From Hyphomonas sp. (GTDB lineage Bacteria > Pseudomonadota > Alphaproteobacteria > Caulobacterales > Hyphomonadaceae): 46,404 nucleotides of DNA. A program made the position numbers and the translations under genes. The stretch is from the NCBI GenBank assembly GCA_020638455.1, contig JACKIK010000008.1, forward strand, positions 1 through 46,404. The letters are read 5' to 3'. How positions within the stretch are numbered: the stretch's first letter is position 1; each line of letters starts with the position of its first letter. Shown in pieces: positions 17,101-23,425 of this stretch. The notes beneath the pieces are model-generated. The model saw only the letters and a list, made by a program, of their open reading frames with translations. It made no database searches and was not told where the DNA came from.

Positions 17101-17246
17101 GTCGAATCAACATCCACCTGCTGGATGGCTTCGTCTGAAGTAGTGTCGGCAGCATCCGTTTCCTGTGCCTGCGCGGCACCGGACATGATCAGGGCGCTGA
17201 TTGCAACGCCACTGAATACAGACCGACGGAACAGTCGATTGTTCAT
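14187..17246 (-). CDS. TonB-dependent outer-membrane receptor
   Basis: This is a 1019-residue receptor with a signal peptide (about residues 1-27, ending GAAQAQ), an acidic linker and a TonB-box-like EKVVVTGSLL (58-67). The plug domain (about 70-205) includes RTLVLINGIRP and YGSDAVCGVVNIITR. A long beta-barrel ends in the outer-membrane signature ...VTISKTF with terminal Phe. It imports a large or scarce substrate using TonB energy. The plug has cysteines at 133 and 189 where most relatives have hydrophobic or small residues, and the barrel has several more cysteine pairs. The flanking S9 peptidases suggest a peptide substrate (inference). No Fur-like box was seen upstream. Confidence 0.95.
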   Translation of the reverse strand: MNNRLFRRSVFSGVAISALIMSGAAQAQETDAADTTSDEAIQQVDVDSTAEEEEARQEKVVVTGSLLSRDQFASSSPIQVITAEVATLEGLVDTASLIQGSSLAKGSTQLNNTFQNFVTNGGVGSQTVDLRGCGDTRTLVLINGIRPGPSGTRGAVSSLDLSVLPQSILQRVEVLKDGASTIYGSDAVCGVVNIITRTSVDKPEVTVDYSRPFDSGGDQFSISGAMGFGPDNAKFTLSAEYRLDSELDISDRAYLDCPTDYVRNETTGRLMDRINRSAEPGRNCSNLYFNTVIDQFSGERLIPSPDGSTVPNLLQQYYNFFVDPSDPGLVGYRPRVSTVIGGVRRNGTGQLPDGTLYYEDILDAPFLDNTDFIPRTENLSLFGTANINFSGIDWNSEVLLSRRKNQIDSWRQFFPSVGSSFVDALFGTSWYGYQLDPTFDNATHTLALPVMPYRSNSDIQVDYLFAHSSLGGGIGQTGWSWKLDGSYSRGEGTYGGNQILISKSGDWNYDATDYNNDGVIDYVAPPSVDYFDPDILSGRAIDQLEAAIGTYAEGKTTYEQKTVTGVVAGDVFELPAGKVGLALGAEWREFSIDDIPSQLSQNSELWGTSSAGRTKGTNKVSEFFAEAGIPLIKGAPLAEDVELSLSGRMFSYDKGGDDSIYKAGLNWQITPTIRARSSYGTSYRAPALFELFLLDQTSFSSQLNTDVCFNWDTSNNPNIVANCGALGLPAGYSIGGRSATVVQRGGGDDLKPETGTTFTGGLIWTPTFADLNIAVDYYEVEIKDQITSLSARQVVAGCYAASNYPNSFCDYITRSSATAPSFPLSLTQIIAPTLNVDSQQQRGIDFDVRYTHDFNFGTMTFDSSFSFPIERYINVFGADGSTGIANNDFNGTIGYPNVVGDFNLRLDRGDWTYQWFASFVGHQDDNRYYSADYNDAQTYFGVPGAIYTTSTEATWTHGISARWEGDTWSITGGISNLFDEAPPAVSGSLVTTSAGNTPLNATAYDIRGRRAFVTISKTF

Positions 17247-17548
17247 TTTGATTTTCCCCTAACCTTTTGGGCCTCAGCACACTTGCCCAACGATGAAACG
17301 CGAGCCAGCCCGGCGAACGCCGGTGCTTCGTAACAGGTTTGTACGGGCTGTTGCCGCCATGCAAGGTTTCATGACACGAAATTCATATTGCGGACAGTTT
17401 CACCTCATTGGTGTGCCTTTTCCGCCACAACTTGCCCTCACACTCACGCAATGGCGGCAAAATGGATGTGTCAGATCGTGCACCGCGCGCTTGACGCGGA
17501 AGCCCCCCCTTTAAATATTGCGCGCACTTAATCCCGGAGGAGACCGAC
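17247..17548. other. Divergent intergenic region, 302 bp
   Basis: No gene is supported here. It separates the divergent TonB-dependent receptor and the second S9 peptidase. A plausible promoter for the peptidase is noted separately. For the receptor no convincing promoter or operator could be assigned. The stretch is less GC-rich than its neighbours at 17370-17400. Confidence 0.6.
17491..17519 (+). promoter_or_regulatory. Putative sigma-70-type promoter of the S9 peptidase at 17549
   Basis: TTGACG (17491-17496) is followed by an AT-rich block TTTAAATATT (17510-17519). AATATT at 17514-17519 gives a 17-base spacer; TAAATA at 17512-17517 gives 15. The start codon is about 30 bases downstream, with GGAGGA (17536-17541) as Shine-Dalgarno. 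Confidence 0.45.
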
Positions 17549-19570
17549 ATGCTAAGACGTTGCCTTGCGGCTGGAGCCCTGGCCCTTGTGGCCGGCACTT
17601 TCGCCGCAAACGCCGACCCCATCCCGGCAGAGGAATTCGCACAATTTCCCTATGTTTCAAGCGTGTCGATGTCCCTCGAAGGTGACATGCTGGTCGGTGT
17701 GGTGGCGGACCCGTCGAAGGACGGCAAGGCACGCGCGGCGGCTTACTGGGACCTTTCCGGCCCGATCGATACGAGCAAGCCGCTCGTGCCTACGGCGATC
17801 ACGCCGACGAGCGGAAAGTCGATGTTCTTTGCCGCTGCCGCACTGAAGGACAAGAAGTCACTCTGGTTTACAGTGCAGCCCTATATCGGCGCCCTCATGG
17901 GCTGCGGCGAGGGCAAGGACACCGGCTCGACAAAGAAATACCTGCAGAAGGCCTATATGGGGAACGAGAAGATCACCAAGATCGACGACCTCCCGGATGG
18001 CCGCGCCGAGATCGGCGCCAACAAGGCGATGCTGCGGTGCTTTGAACTGGTCGGCGAGACCAGCATTGCGTCCCTTCTGCCGCTGGATCCGACGAAAGTG
18101 ATTATCGCCCGCCAGTCGACCAAGAACGGCACCAGCTATTTCGAGCACGACCTGTCGAACAGCCACGAGAAGTTTCTCTACAAGGCAAGCGATACCGAAT
18201 CCATTGTGATCGATGACCGTGACGGCTCGCAGATCGCCCGCGTGAAGCTGGAATTCGAGGACGGCGCATGGCGCCAGATTATCCGCCTGCTGGACCCGCA
18301 GACCGGCGAGTTCGTGCGCGAGGAACCGCTGACCACGGAAGTCGAGAATCGCTACGTGATGGATGTTGCCGGCCGCCAGAACGGTACGGGCAAGTACTTC
18401 ATCTTCACGGACAAGTTTTCCGACAAGACGGAAGTCTTCCTCTACGATCCGGCAACACACACTTTCAGCGACCAGCCCGTGCTGGCGCACCCGGATTACG
18501 ACGTCGGCGGGATCATTTTTTCCAATCGCGCCAAGGATTTCGGCGAAGTGCTCGGCTTCTCCTATGAGGGGCCGGTAAGCACGACCTACTGGATCGATCC
18601 GGAAATGAAGTCGATCCAGGAGGGCCTGGATGCGGCCTTCCCGGGCAAGGAAGTATCGCTGAGCAGCTACAATGCAGACCGTAGCCGCGTGCTGTTCGTG
18701 GTGCAGGCGGCCGACATGCCGCCAGCCTGGTTCCTGCTGGTCGACAAGTCGAAGGTCGCCGCCATCGGCTCCTTGCGCCCCTGGATCGACCAGAAGTCGC
18801 TCGGCAAGGGTGAGTTCATCCACTACGCCGCCCGCGACGGCCTGGAGATTCCGGCCTTCGTCACCTTCCCGGCCGGCTGGAAAGACGGCGACAAGGCACG
18901 CGGCGCAATCGTCCTTCCGCATGGCGGCCCATGGGCCCGCGATGATGGCGGCTGGGACGATTCGGGCTGGACGCAGTATTTCGCCAGCCGCGACTATATC
19001 GTCCTGCAGCCGCAATATCGCGGCAGCTCAGGATGGGGCCACAAGCTCTGGCTCGCTGGCGACGGCGAGTGGGGCCAGAAGATGCAGGACGACAATGACG
19101 ACGCGGCGGCCTGGCTGGTTTCGCAGGGCTATGTCGACGCCGACAAGATCGCCATCCACGGCTATTCCTATGGTGGGTTCGCGGCGATTGCCGCATCCGT
19201 CCGGCCGAACAGCCCGTTCCAGTGCGCTGTTGCCGGCGCCGGCGTGTCGAACCTGACCAAGCTGGGCCACAACTGGGGTGAAAGCCGCATCGCGCGGATC
19301 ATCCAGGGTCATACGGTCGACGGCATGGACCCCATGCAGAACACCGACAAGGTCAATATTCCGATCATGCTGTACCATGGCGACTACGACGTCCGCGTGC
19401 CGATCTTCAACAGCCGCGATTTCTACAACGCCATCAAGAACAAGGAGCCGGAGAGCGAGTTCTTCGTGATGCAGCAGATGGGCCACCAGGGCAACAAGTG
19501 GCTGCCCGAACACAAGCTGCAGATGCTGACGGAAATGGACAAGTTCCTGACAACGACCTGCGGCATGTAG
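17549..19570 (+). CDS. Exported S9 family (acylaminoacyl/dipeptidyl-peptidase-like) peptidase
   Basis: This 673-residue protein has a signal peptide (about residues 1-22, ending FAANA), a beta-propeller region (about 30-400) and a C-terminal alpha/beta-hydrolase domain with HGGPWARDDGGW near residue 454. The triad is Ser-540 in GYSYGG, Asp-614 in HGDYDVRVP and His-646 in MGHQG. These features place it in the S9 peptidases of the dipeptidyl/acylaminoacyl branch, distinct from the prolyl-oligopeptidase-like enzyme at 11796. It probably degrades peptides in the periplasm. It is divergent from the TonB-dependent receptor. A lasso-peptide isopeptidase role is conceivable for S9 enzymes beside receptors but nothing here proves it. 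Confidence 0.93.
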   Translation: MLRRCLAAGALALVAGTFAANADPIPAEEFAQFPYVSSVSMSLEGDMLVGVVADPSKDGKARAAAYWDLSGPIDTSKPLVPTAITPTSGKSMFFAAAALKDKKSLWFTVQPYIGALMGCGEGKDTGSTKKYLQKAYMGNEKITKIDDLPDGRAEIGANKAMLRCFELVGETSIASLLPLDPTKVIIARQSTKNGTSYFEHDLSNSHEKFLYKASDTESIVIDDRDGSQIARVKLEFEDGAWRQIIRLLDPQTGEFVREEPLTTEVENRYVMDVAGRQNGTGKYFIFTDKFSDKTEVFLYDPATHTFSDQPVLAHPDYDVGGIIFSNRAKDFGEVLGFSYEGPVSTTYWIDPEMKSIQEGLDAAFPGKEVSLSSYNADRSRVLFVVQAADMPPAWFLLVDKSKVAAIGSLRPWIDQKSLGKGEFIHYAARDGLEIPAFVTFPAGWKDGDKARGAIVLPHGGPWARDDGGWDDSGWTQYFASRDYIVLQPQYRGSSGWGHKLWLAGDGEWGQKMQDDNDDAAAWLVSQGYVDADKIAIHGYSYGGFAAIAASVRPNSPFQCAVAGAGVSNLTKLGHNWGESRIARIIQGHTVDGMDPMQNTDKVNIPIMLYHGDYDVRVPIFNSRDFYNAIKNKEPESEFFVMQQMGHQGNKWLPEHKLQMLTEMDKFLTTTCGM

Positions 19571-19594
19571 CTCAGGCCTGCATCGAGACGAGAC

Positions 19595-19622
19595 AGGGCG
19601 GCCCATGTGGTCGCCCTTTTTC
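19595..19622 (+). terminator. Intrinsic terminator of the S9 peptidase gene
   Basis: A 9-bp stem (AGGGCGGCC at 19595-19603 with GGTCGCCCT at 19609-19617, one G-T pair) and a 5-base loop are followed by TTTTTC. It lies 25 bases past the stop codon and points only in the plus direction. Confidence 0.85.
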
Positions 19623-19643
19623 ATTTCAGGAGATCTTTAGTCC

Positions 19644-21125
19644 TCAGGCCAGCGTGCGCCGCATTGCAGCGGCCCAGCCCGCGAGCAGTGCTTTGCGCGT
19701 CGCCTCTTCCATCTGTGGCTCGAAGCGGGTTCCCTTGACATTGCGGGCCCGCCAGCCGGCGCCATCAATCCAGCCAAGCTGTACTGCGGCCAGCGCCGCT
19801 GCGCCGAGCGCCGTCATTTCCTGATAGTCCGGCCGCACAATCGGACAGGCGCACACGTCAGCCAGGAACTGCATCAGCCAGTCATTGCCGACCATGCCGC
19901 CGTCAACGCGCAACTCGCTGATCTCCACACCGTCTGCCTCGAAGGCATCCAGCAGGTCTCTGGTCTGGTAGGCCACGGACTCAAGACCCGCGCGCACAAG
20001 GTGTGCCGCCGTCGCCGCCCGGGTCAGCCCGGTGATCGTGCCGCGCGCTTCCGCATTCCAGTGCGGCGCGCCAAGCCCGGTAAAGGCCGGCACCATGTAG
20101 ACGCCGCCATTCCCTTTCAGGCCGGCGGCCATCGCTTCGCTGTCCGCTGCGGAATCGATGAGGCCGAGATCGTCTCGCAGCCACTTCACGACGGTGCCCG
20201 CGTTGAAGATGGAGCCTTCCAGCGCCATTGCGCCGGTGCCGGCGGCCTCATAGCCGACGGTGCCAAGCAACCGGTTCTTCGAGTGAGGTTTTTCGGCGCC
20301 CGAGTTCGCGACGAGGAATGCGCCGGTGCCATAGGTGATCTTCGCCATGCCGGGCGCGAGGCACCCCTGCCCGACAAGGGCCGACTGCTGGTCTCCCACC
20401 GACGAGAGAATCGGCAGCTGCACGCCGAACAGGGCGGCATCGCATTCGCCGAAGGCCGCCGCGTTGGGCTTCACCGACGGCAGCATGTTCAGGGGTACAC
20501 GGAACAATGTGGACATCGATTCCGTCCAGCCGCCGTCGCCTCCAAGGCCGAGGCGATAGAGCAGCGTGCGGGACGCATTCGTCACGTCCGTCGCGTGCAC
20601 CCTGCCGCCGGTGAGGTGCCAGATGAGGAAACTGTCCACGGTGCCGAAGGCGAGTTCCCCCGCCTCGGCCCGCGCGCGGGCGCCCGGTACATTGTCGAGG
20701 ATCCAGGCGATCTTGGTGCCGGAGAAATACGGATCGATCAGCAGGCCGGACTCGGCCTGCACCTCGGAATCGTAGCCCTTCGCCTTCAGGCTGTCGCAAA
20801 GGCTTGCCGTGCGCCGGTCCTGCCAGACAATTGCCGGTGCAATGGGCCTGCCGGTGGCACGCTCCCAGACCAGCGTTGTCTCGCGCTGATTGGTGATGCC
20901 GATGCCGGCGATGCGCCCCACACCGCCGGCCTGCGCCACCGCTGCGCAGCACACGGCCAGCGTCTTTTCCCAGATCTCCTCGCCGTCCTGCTCCACCCAG
21001 CCGTCTTCCGGATAGGCGAGCGGCACTTCCTCCTGCGCGAGAGCGACCTGGTTGAAGTCCCGGTCGAACACGATCGCCCGTGTCGACGTCGTACCCTCAT
21101 CGATCACCAGGATGCAGTCGGCCAT
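19644..21125 (-). CDS. glpK: Glycerol kinase
   Basis: This 493-residue FGGY-family kinase phosphorylates glycerol to sn-glycerol 3-phosphate with ATP. It starts MADCILVIDEGTTSTRAIVF (phosphate-binding DxGTT/S motif) and contains GITNQRETT and WQDRRT (substrate and catalytic region), an SVGDQQSALVGQGC-type segment and the C-terminal LRVDGGMVGNDWLMQ nucleotide motif. Length and motifs fit glycerol kinase better than xylulo- or gluconokinase. ATG 21125 was chosen because GGAGG precedes it and the family start follows; in-frame starts further upstream overlap the holin-like gene. No glpF, glpD or glpR is adjacent, so glycerol transport and oxidation genes must lie elsewhere. Confidence 0.94.
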   Translation of the reverse strand: MADCILVIDEGTTSTRAIVFDRDFNQVALAQEEVPLAYPEDGWVEQDGEEIWEKTLAVCCAAVAQAGGVGRIAGIGITNQRETTLVWERATGRPIAPAIVWQDRRTASLCDSLKAKGYDSEVQAESGLLIDPYFSGTKIAWILDNVPGARARAEAGELAFGTVDSFLIWHLTGGRVHATDVTNASRTLLYRLGLGGDGGWTESMSTLFRVPLNMLPSVKPNAAAFGECDAALFGVQLPILSSVGDQQSALVGQGCLAPGMAKITYGTGAFLVANSGAEKPHSKNRLLGTVGYEAAGTGAMALEGSIFNAGTVVKWLRDDLGLIDSAADSEAMAAGLKGNGGVYMVPAFTGLGAPHWNAEARGTITGLTRAATAAHLVRAGLESVAYQTRDLLDAFEADGVEISELRVDGGMVGNDWLMQFLADVCACPIVRPDYQEMTALGAAALAAVQLGWIDGAGWRARNVKGTRFEPQMEEATRKALLAGWAAAMRRTLA

Positions 21126-21180
21126 GCCTTGTTTCCTCCGCGAAATTTTCGCGGAAGATGGACTGGACCGGCAGCAGGCG

Positions 21181-21648
21181 TCAACGCACCTCGCGCCTCG
21201 GTCCGCGGTCGCCGAACCACCAGAGCGTTGCTGCCGTCGCGGCGAAGGTCGCCGTCTCGACGATGCCCTGCCGGCCGGCCGCATCGGCGCCCGCAAAGAC
21301 CGCCCCTGTGATGCCCCATAGCAGCACGGTCAGCGCAGGCCGGGTCAGCGCCCGCACGGCATTCACCCATTTGTAACTCTCGCCGATCGCCGCTTCTGCT
21401 GCGAGCGAAGCCGACAGACCAGCCCAGGCGCCCGACGACTCGGCAAGGCGCAGCTCGGACTCGCTTTCGGCGGCCTTTGCCTGCATCTGCAATTTCAGGA
21501 GGTCGCTCTCATGCGACCAGCGTGCGCGCTCATGCGCCTGTGCCTGCCGCGCCTCCACCACGCCGGCGACCCGGCCGATCACCGTACCGATCAGGCCGAA
21601 CAGGCCGCCGCCCGCTGCGCTCGCCGCCAGCCCCGCTATGTCCGCCAT
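21181..21648 (-). CDS. Holin-like membrane protein (3TM phage/GTA type)
   Basis: This 155-residue protein has a glycine/alanine-rich hydrophobic N-terminus (about residues 5-30), a charged coiled-coil-like middle (about 31-70) and two hydrophobic segments (about 102-122 and 128-146), ending LWWFGDR. The arrangement, including SYKWVNAVRALTRPALTVLLWG before the last two segments and a terminal W.FG.R motif, resembles the three-TM holins of phages and gene transfer agents (the family I recall as PF11351). Holins permeabilise the inner membrane to release endolysin. Its start overlaps the end of the M15 peptidase gene by 13 bases, which supports a lysis pair. Assignment is by pattern, not by search. 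Confidence 0.65.
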   Translation of the reverse strand: MADIAGLAASAAGGGLFGLIGTVIGRVAGVVEARQAQAHERARWSHESDLLKLQMQAKAAESESELRLAESSGAWAGLSASLAAEAAIGESYKWVNAVRALTRPALTVLLWGITGAVFAGADAAGRQGIVETATFAATAATLWWFGDRGPRREVR

Positions 21649-22061
21649 TGTCTTGCACTCCCCGGATAGAACCAGCGCGCCGGAACGGCCCTCCGGTCGA
21701 GATGAAGGAAATTCTTGCCGAGGCCGAAGCCGCTGAAGCCCCTTCGCTCTGCCGCGTGGAGCAGGGCAAAGCGGTCATGCCCGGCAAGGGAGACATCGAC
21801 CGCGATCTGCTTGTGCATGGAATGCGCGGCGCCCCCGACCCATGCGTTCCAGAGGTCGCAGCGATGGCCGGAATTGATCACCAACGGGGCGGCCATGTCG
21901 GCCCGCAGCGCTTCCAGCGCATCGAGGAAGGATTCGTCATGCCAGTATTCGCCGCGGCAGAACCTGCCTCCGCAGCGGCAGGCGAGCTCACGCGGGCTGA
22001 AATGCGGCCAACGCCAGAGCGATGTATCAAACTTCGTGAAGGATTCGATCAGCATGCGCAC
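21636..22061 (-). CDS. M15-family peptidase, endolysin-like
   Basis: This 141-residue protein resembles the D-Ala-D-Ala carboxypeptidase-like M15A metallopeptidases used as phage endolysins. It has FSPRELACRCGG near the start, INSGHRCDLWNAWVGGAAHSM in the centre (residues 62-82), candidate zinc ligands His-83 and Asp-89, and a third His-120 in FLHLD. The gap between the first two ligands is one residue shorter than usual. It has no signal peptide, consistent with holin-dependent release. The start is GTG 22061 or ATG 22055; GGAGG lies somewhat far upstream. It overlaps the holin-like gene. Together they look like a stand-alone lysis cassette, with no other phage gene in the window. Confidence 0.8.
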   Translation of the reverse strand: MRMLIESFTKFDTSLWRWPHFSPRELACRCGGRFCRGEYWHDESFLDALEALRADMAAPLVINSGHRCDLWNAWVGGAAHSMHKQIAVDVSLAGHDRFALLHAAERRGFSGFGLGKNFLHLDRRAVPARWFYPGSARQWRT

Positions 22062-22166
22062 AAAGGTGCGCCTTGTGATCCTCCGTCGAATTCATCGCCC
22101 GGAAAGCGGATGCGCGGCCAGCGTTTCCGCCAGCCGCGCGTATATCATGTGTTGGATAGTGGCCGA

Positions 22167-23159
22167 TTAGCCCGACACTTTCACCTTGCCCCAGACGCGC
22201 GGCTGGTTCAGCTTCGCGACGGCGGCCTCGTATTCGCGCTCCAGCTGGTCGACATAGTCGCCCACGGGCCCCCGCCGCTTGATCGCGCCGATGCCCTGGC
22301 CGCAGCCCCAGATATCCTTCCACGCTTTGCTCTTGGTGTTGCCGCCGGAGCCGAAATTCATCTTGCTCGGATCGCTCTCGGGAAGATTGTCCGCATCAAG
22401 CCCCGCCGCGACAATGGACGGCTTCAGGTAATTTCCGTGTACGCCGGTGAAGAGGTTCGAATAGACGATGTCCTCGGCGCCATACTGCACGATGGCATCC
22501 TTGTAGCCTTCAACAGCATTGGCCTCGTCGCAGGCAATGAAAGCCGAGCCCATATAGGCGAGGTCGGCGCCCATGGCCAAAGCGGCGGCGATCGCCCCGC
22601 CATTGGCGATGGAGCCCGAAAGCGCCAGCGGCCCGTCGAAGAATTCGCGGATCTCCTGGATCAGGGCGAAGGGCGAAAGCCGTCCCGCATGGCCGCCCGC
22701 GCCGGCGCAGACCGCGATCAGGCCGTCGGCCCCCTTCTCCAGCGCCTTCCTGGCAAACCAGGTATCGATCACGTCATGCATCACCACGCCGCCATAGGAG
22801 TGGATCGCCTCGTTCACTTCCACACGGGCGCCCAGCGAGGTGATAACCAGCGGCACCTTGAACTTCACGCAGGCCTCGACATCGTGGTCCAGCCGGTCGT
22901 TCGACTTGTGCACGATCTGGTTCACTGCGAACGGTGCCGACGGCCGGTCCGGATGTTTCGCGTCATGCTCGGCCAGTTCGGTCGTGATCCGGTCCAGCCA
23001 TTCGTGCAGGATCGGACCGGGGCGCGCGTTCAGCGCCGGGAAACTTCCGACAATGCCGGCCTTGCACTGGGCAATCACCAGCTCCGGGCCGGAGATGATG
23101 AACAGCGGCGAACCGATTACCGGCAGGCGCAGATTCTGAAGCACGGGCGGCAGGGCCAT
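22167..23159 (-). CDS. Nitronate monooxygenase (2-nitropropane dioxygenase-like)
   Basis: This 330-residue flavoprotein has the TIM-barrel fold of nitronate monooxygenases: an N-terminal LRLPVIGSPLFIISGPELV, a CAGAGGHAGRLSPFALIQEI motif around residues 150-170 that includes the conserved histidine, and ALSGSIANGGAIAAALAMGAD, the FMN phosphate-binding segment. It would oxidise alkyl nitronates such as propionate-3-nitronate using FMN and oxygen, a detoxifying role; related enzymes act on other substrates, so the specificity is tentative. AGGGGAGA precedes the ATG. A near-perfect dyad at 23177-23191, 18 bases upstream of the start, suggests repression by a TetR-type regulator, but no regulator gene is adjacent. 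Confidence 0.88.
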   Translation of the reverse strand: MALPPVLQNLRLPVIGSPLFIISGPELVIAQCKAGIVGSFPALNARPGPILHEWLDRITTELAEHDAKHPDRPSAPFAVNQIVHKSNDRLDHDVEACVKFKVPLVITSLGARVEVNEAIHSYGGVVMHDVIDTWFARKALEKGADGLIAVCAGAGGHAGRLSPFALIQEIREFFDGPLALSGSIANGGAIAAALAMGADLAYMGSAFIACDEANAVEGYKDAIVQYGAEDIVYSNLFTGVHGNYLKPSIVAAGLDADNLPESDPSKMNFGSGGNTKSKAWKDIWGCGQGIGAIKRRGPVGDYVDQLEREYEAAVAKLNQPRVWGKVKVSG

Positions 23160-23176
23160 GGGCGGTCTCCCCTAAA

Positions 23177-23191
23177 GTGAACAGTGTTTAC
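23177..23191 (-). promoter_or_regulatory. Operator-like dyad before nitronate monooxygenase
   Basis: GTGAACAGTGTTTAC has 7-bp arms that match at six of seven positions around a central base. It lies 18-32 bases upstream of the ATG, where a repressor would block transcription or the early transcript. Shape and spacing are like TetR-family operators. Functional assignment is inference. Confidence 0.4.
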
Positions 23192-23330
23192 ATTGAGGAT
23201 GAATGTAGCGGCCTGCCCGGCATGGGCAAGCCGTTACGTGGGGGGAAGCCAAGGAATGCGGCGGCGCACCGCGACTATTAGAGGCAGTACAAAATTCGCT
23301 AGATTGCAACATTAAAGCATCGGGCGAGTC

Positions 23331-23412
23331 CAACATTGCTCCCCGCTGCGTTCTTCGGCGCATACCGTACTGGTACGGAACACTTCGCGCAGCACGCCGC
23401 TGGATTGTTGCC
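23331..23412. repeat. Imperfect palindromic intergenic element
   Basis: About 80 bp between the caspase-WD40 gene and nitronate monooxygenase form an imperfect palindrome centred on a perfect CCGTAC-TG-GTACGG hairpin (23365-23378). The outer arms share GCGT.CT.CG and CAACA/TGTTG ends. It lies 14 bases past the caspase gene stop but has no T-tract, so it is more likely a REP-like element than a terminator. The open frame through it (23172-23414) is not protein-like. Confidence 0.6.
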
Positions 23413-23425
23413 AAGAGAGGCCTAT

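Noticed and set aside
15018..17138. Long plus-strand open frame over the TonB-dependent receptor
   Set aside because: Antisense shadow; the receptor on the minus strand has signal peptide, plug and terminal Phe.
17549..19570. Lasso-peptide isopeptidase (AtxE-like) identity for the second S9 peptidase
   Set aside because: No lasso precursor, cyclase or transporter genes, nor the FecI/FecR pair typical of those loci, are in the window; generic S9 peptidase is the safer call.
23172..23414. 80-codon minus-strand frame between nitronate monooxygenase and the caspase gene
   Set aside because: It reads through the imperfect palindrome and a putative operator, is rich in Arg/Ser/Cys and has no ribosome-binding site.
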